In this document: positions 32,998 to 34,443 of the stretch, piece after piece | Position numbering within the stretch: the stretch's first letter is position 1 | How the letters are laid out: the number at the start of each line of letters is the position of its first letter | NCBI RefSeq assembly: GCF_022832435.1 | Contig: NZ_JALHLF010000007.1 | Coordinates: 61,373 to 95,815, forward strand | Origin: Novosphingobium organovorum | GTDB taxonomy: Bacteria; Pseudomonadota; Alphaproteobacteria; Sphingomonadales; Sphingomonadaceae | Reading direction: 5' to 3' | DNA length: 34,443 nucleotides | Made by a program: the position numbers and the translations under genes | Notes under the pieces: generated by a model | Seen by the model: only the letters and a program-made list of their open reading frames with translations | Told to the model about the DNA's origin: nothing | Databases searched by the model: none

Positions 32998-34443
32998 TGG
33001 GCCGTCAGCGCCGCGCTTGACGGCGCGGTGGTGATCGCGGCGCCCGCGTTTGCCGGCAGGCGGGCAAAGAACACCACGGCCAGCGCGCCGATCGCCGCCA
33101 GCGCGAGCAGCGCGACGCGATAGGGCAGGGGATCCGAAACGAGCAGCGGGCCGAGCGGGAGGTTGAGGAACAGCGCGCCGAGCGAAATGCCGATCGCTGC
33201 CGAAAGCGCGTTGCCGATCGCGTTGAGCACGTTGGCGCCGGGCATTTCCTCCCCCTCGACATCGGCGAAGGCAAGGCTGACCATCCCGGTGAACGGCACC
33301 GAGCGCGCCATGCCTGCCCCGAACAGGGCGAGCGCCAGGAACCAGAACGGCATCGCCGCATCGAGCGCGGCGATCCCTGCGGTCGCCCCCATCATCAGCG
33401 CGGTCCCCGCGGTCAGGCCGGTGCGAAAGCCCCTCGCGCGAAGGATGCGCGCGATGAACGGCTTGAGCGCGAGATCGCCCAGGTTGTTGGCGAGCAGCAG
33501 CACGCCCGCCATGCCCGGTGAAAGCCCGAAGGCGAGCTGGAAGAACAGCGGCAGGACCAGCGCCTGGCCCATGTGCGGAATGCGCATGAGCATGCCCGGG
33601 CCAAAGGCGATGGCGCGAAAGGTGTGGTGGCGCAGCGCGTCGAGCGGGATCAGCCGCCCCGGCATCGCGCGCAGCCAGGCGCAGGCGACAAGGCCGATGC
33701 CCGCGCCCGCGCCGATCAGGCCGAGCGCGCCCATGGGGTGCGCGGGGTGCGCGCCGAGCCGGTCGAGCCCGTAGATCACGAGCGCGAGCGCGGTGGCGAT
33801 GAGCGCGAAGCCTGGCGCATCGAAGCGCAGGCGTTGTGGTGCGATCGGGGGCAGCAGGCGCCGGGTCAGGAACGCGCCCAGAAGCGTGAGCGGCAGATTG
33901 ATGAGGAAGATCGCCGGCCAGCCGAAGGCCTGGGTGAGAAAACCACCGAGCGGCGGGCCGATCACCGGCGCGATCAGCGCGGGCGTGGTCGAGATGGCGA
34001 GGATCTCGACCAGCCGGTGCTTGGGGGTGATGCGCAAAAGGACGAGATTGCCGACCGGGGTCATCAGGCTCGATCCCAGCGCCTGGAGTGCGCGCGCGGC
34101 GACGAAGAGGCCGAGCGTCGGGCTTTGCGAGCAGGCGAGCGAGGCGAGCCCGAAGCCGAGCAGCGAGCAGGTCAGCACCCGCCGGGGGCCAAGCCGCAGC
34201 GCGATCCAGCTGCTTAGCGGCAGGAACGCGGTGGATACCAGCAGGTAGGCGGTGATGCCGATGCCCAGCGCGCTGGGCGCGACGCCAAAGTCGCGCGCCA
34301 TGTCGGGCAGCGCGGTGGCGATCACCGTTGCCTCGAGGATCGAGAGGAACAGGATGAAGGCGACGAGCAGCGCGGGCGCGCGCGGGTCGGGGCTGGCAGG
34401 CCGGGATTGCGCTGGCGCTTCGGTGCGCTGCGCAGCGCCCCGC
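32994..34443 (-). CDS. MFS transporter, drug-export type (5' end beyond window)
   Basis: At least 483 aa are visible, with no start before the right edge; the frame is open to the last base, so the gene continues outside. The first membrane helix reads FILFLSILEATVIATALP, a pattern of drug:H+ antiporters (DHA1/DHA2 group), and there are about 12-14 hydrophobic segments with the loop 2-3 region LRLGPRRVLTCS. An APVIGPPLGG motif (the antiporter motif C type) supports export rather than uptake. It would efflux toxic compounds, perhaps aromatic intermediates. It is convergent with the XRE gene. A GTG at 34325 is not the real start, because conserved helix 1 residues lie upstream. Confidence 0.82.
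   Translation of the reverse strand, partial: RGAAQRTEAPAQSRPASPDPRAPALLVAFILFLSILEATVIATALPDMARDFGVAPSALGIGITAYLLVSTAFLPLSSWIALRLGPRRVLTCSLLGFGLASLACSQSPTLGLFVAARALQALGSSLMTPVGNLVLLRITPKHRLVEILAISTTPALIAPVIGPPLGGFLTQAFGWPAIFLINLPLTLLGAFLTRRLLPPIAPQRLRFDAPGFALIATALALVIYGLDRLGAHPAHPMGALGLIGAGAGIGLVACAWLRAMPGRLIPLDALRHHTFRAIAFGPGMLMRIPHMGQALVLPLFFQLAFGLSPGMAGVLLLANNLGDLALKPFIARILRARGFRTGLTAGTALMMGATAGIAALDAAMPFWFLALALFGAGMARSVPFTGMVSLAFADVEGEEMPGANVLNAIGNALSAAIGISLGALFLNLPLGPLLVSDPLPYRVALLALAAIGALAVVFFARLPANAGAAITTAPSSAALTAH

Overview
The window looks like chromosomal DNA of a sphingomonad, most likely Novosphingobium or a close relative. GC content is very high, GGAGAG-type ribosome binding sites and ATGA/GTGA stop-start overlaps are common, and there are two large TonB-dependent receptors of the kind that is abundant in Sphingomonadales. 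It also has a tetrahydrofolate-dependent O-demethylase that I recognise as LigM, a lignostilbene-type dioxygenase, and a LigF-like glutathione transferase next to a second GST. I see no tRNA, rRNA, insertion sequence, phage gene or CRISPR array. The left edge is intergenic and the right edge cuts a transporter gene. Genus is inferred from gene content only. Layout, left half (about 0.1-19.7 kb): a PAS-GGDEF protein; an aldehyde dehydrogenase with a small NTF2/SnoaL-fold protein; a divergent AAHS-type aromatic acid transporter; a TonB receptor with a DoxX-like membrane protein; a stilbene-cleaving carotenoid-oxygenase homologue; a GMC flavin alcohol oxidase/dehydrogenase; a PQQ/haem c dehydrogenase lipoprotein; an NmrA-type reductase; a second, divergent NTF2/SnoaL protein; a p-cresol methylhydroxylase/eugenol hydroxylase-like set (flavoprotein, cytochrome c, exported protein); a MarR regulator; and divergent ligM. 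Four promoters in this half share one palindrome, GTAAC-N4-GTTAC. At the NmrA/NTF2 promoter pair, the aldehyde dehydrogenase/transporter promoter pair and the TonB-receptor promoter it lies in the -35/-10 spacer, so the half looks like one regulon. Layout, middle and right (about 19.8-34.4 kb): a small cation-efflux protein and a CmcJ/NvfI-type oxygenase run leftwards. A rightward operon follows: TonB receptor, LigF-like GST, second GST (1-bp overlap), second PQQ/haem c lipoprotein dehydrogenase, amidohydrolase, SDR. It ends at a strong hairpin facing a leftward operon of a beta-keto-acid cleavage enzyme (BKACE), an SDR and a VOC protein. A divergent XRE/MmyB-type regulator and a partial drug-type MFS exporter close the window. 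How the genes may work together (inference): TonB receptors import aromatic dimers or phenylpropanoids. Periplasmic PQQ/haem and flavocytochrome enzymes oxidise side-chain alcohols or alkylphenols. GMC and aldehyde dehydrogenases take the side chain to the acid. An NTF2-fold enzyme could then generate a stilbene, which the dioxygenase splits to vanillin-type aldehydes, and oxidation plus LigM demethylation would lead to protocatechuate-type catechols. The right half looks like a beta-aryl ether branch: a GST pair, possibly a heterodimeric beta-etherase, then alcohol oxidation and BKACE cleavage of an aroylacetate. No ring-cleavage genes are present, so the window would feed a lower pathway elsewhere.
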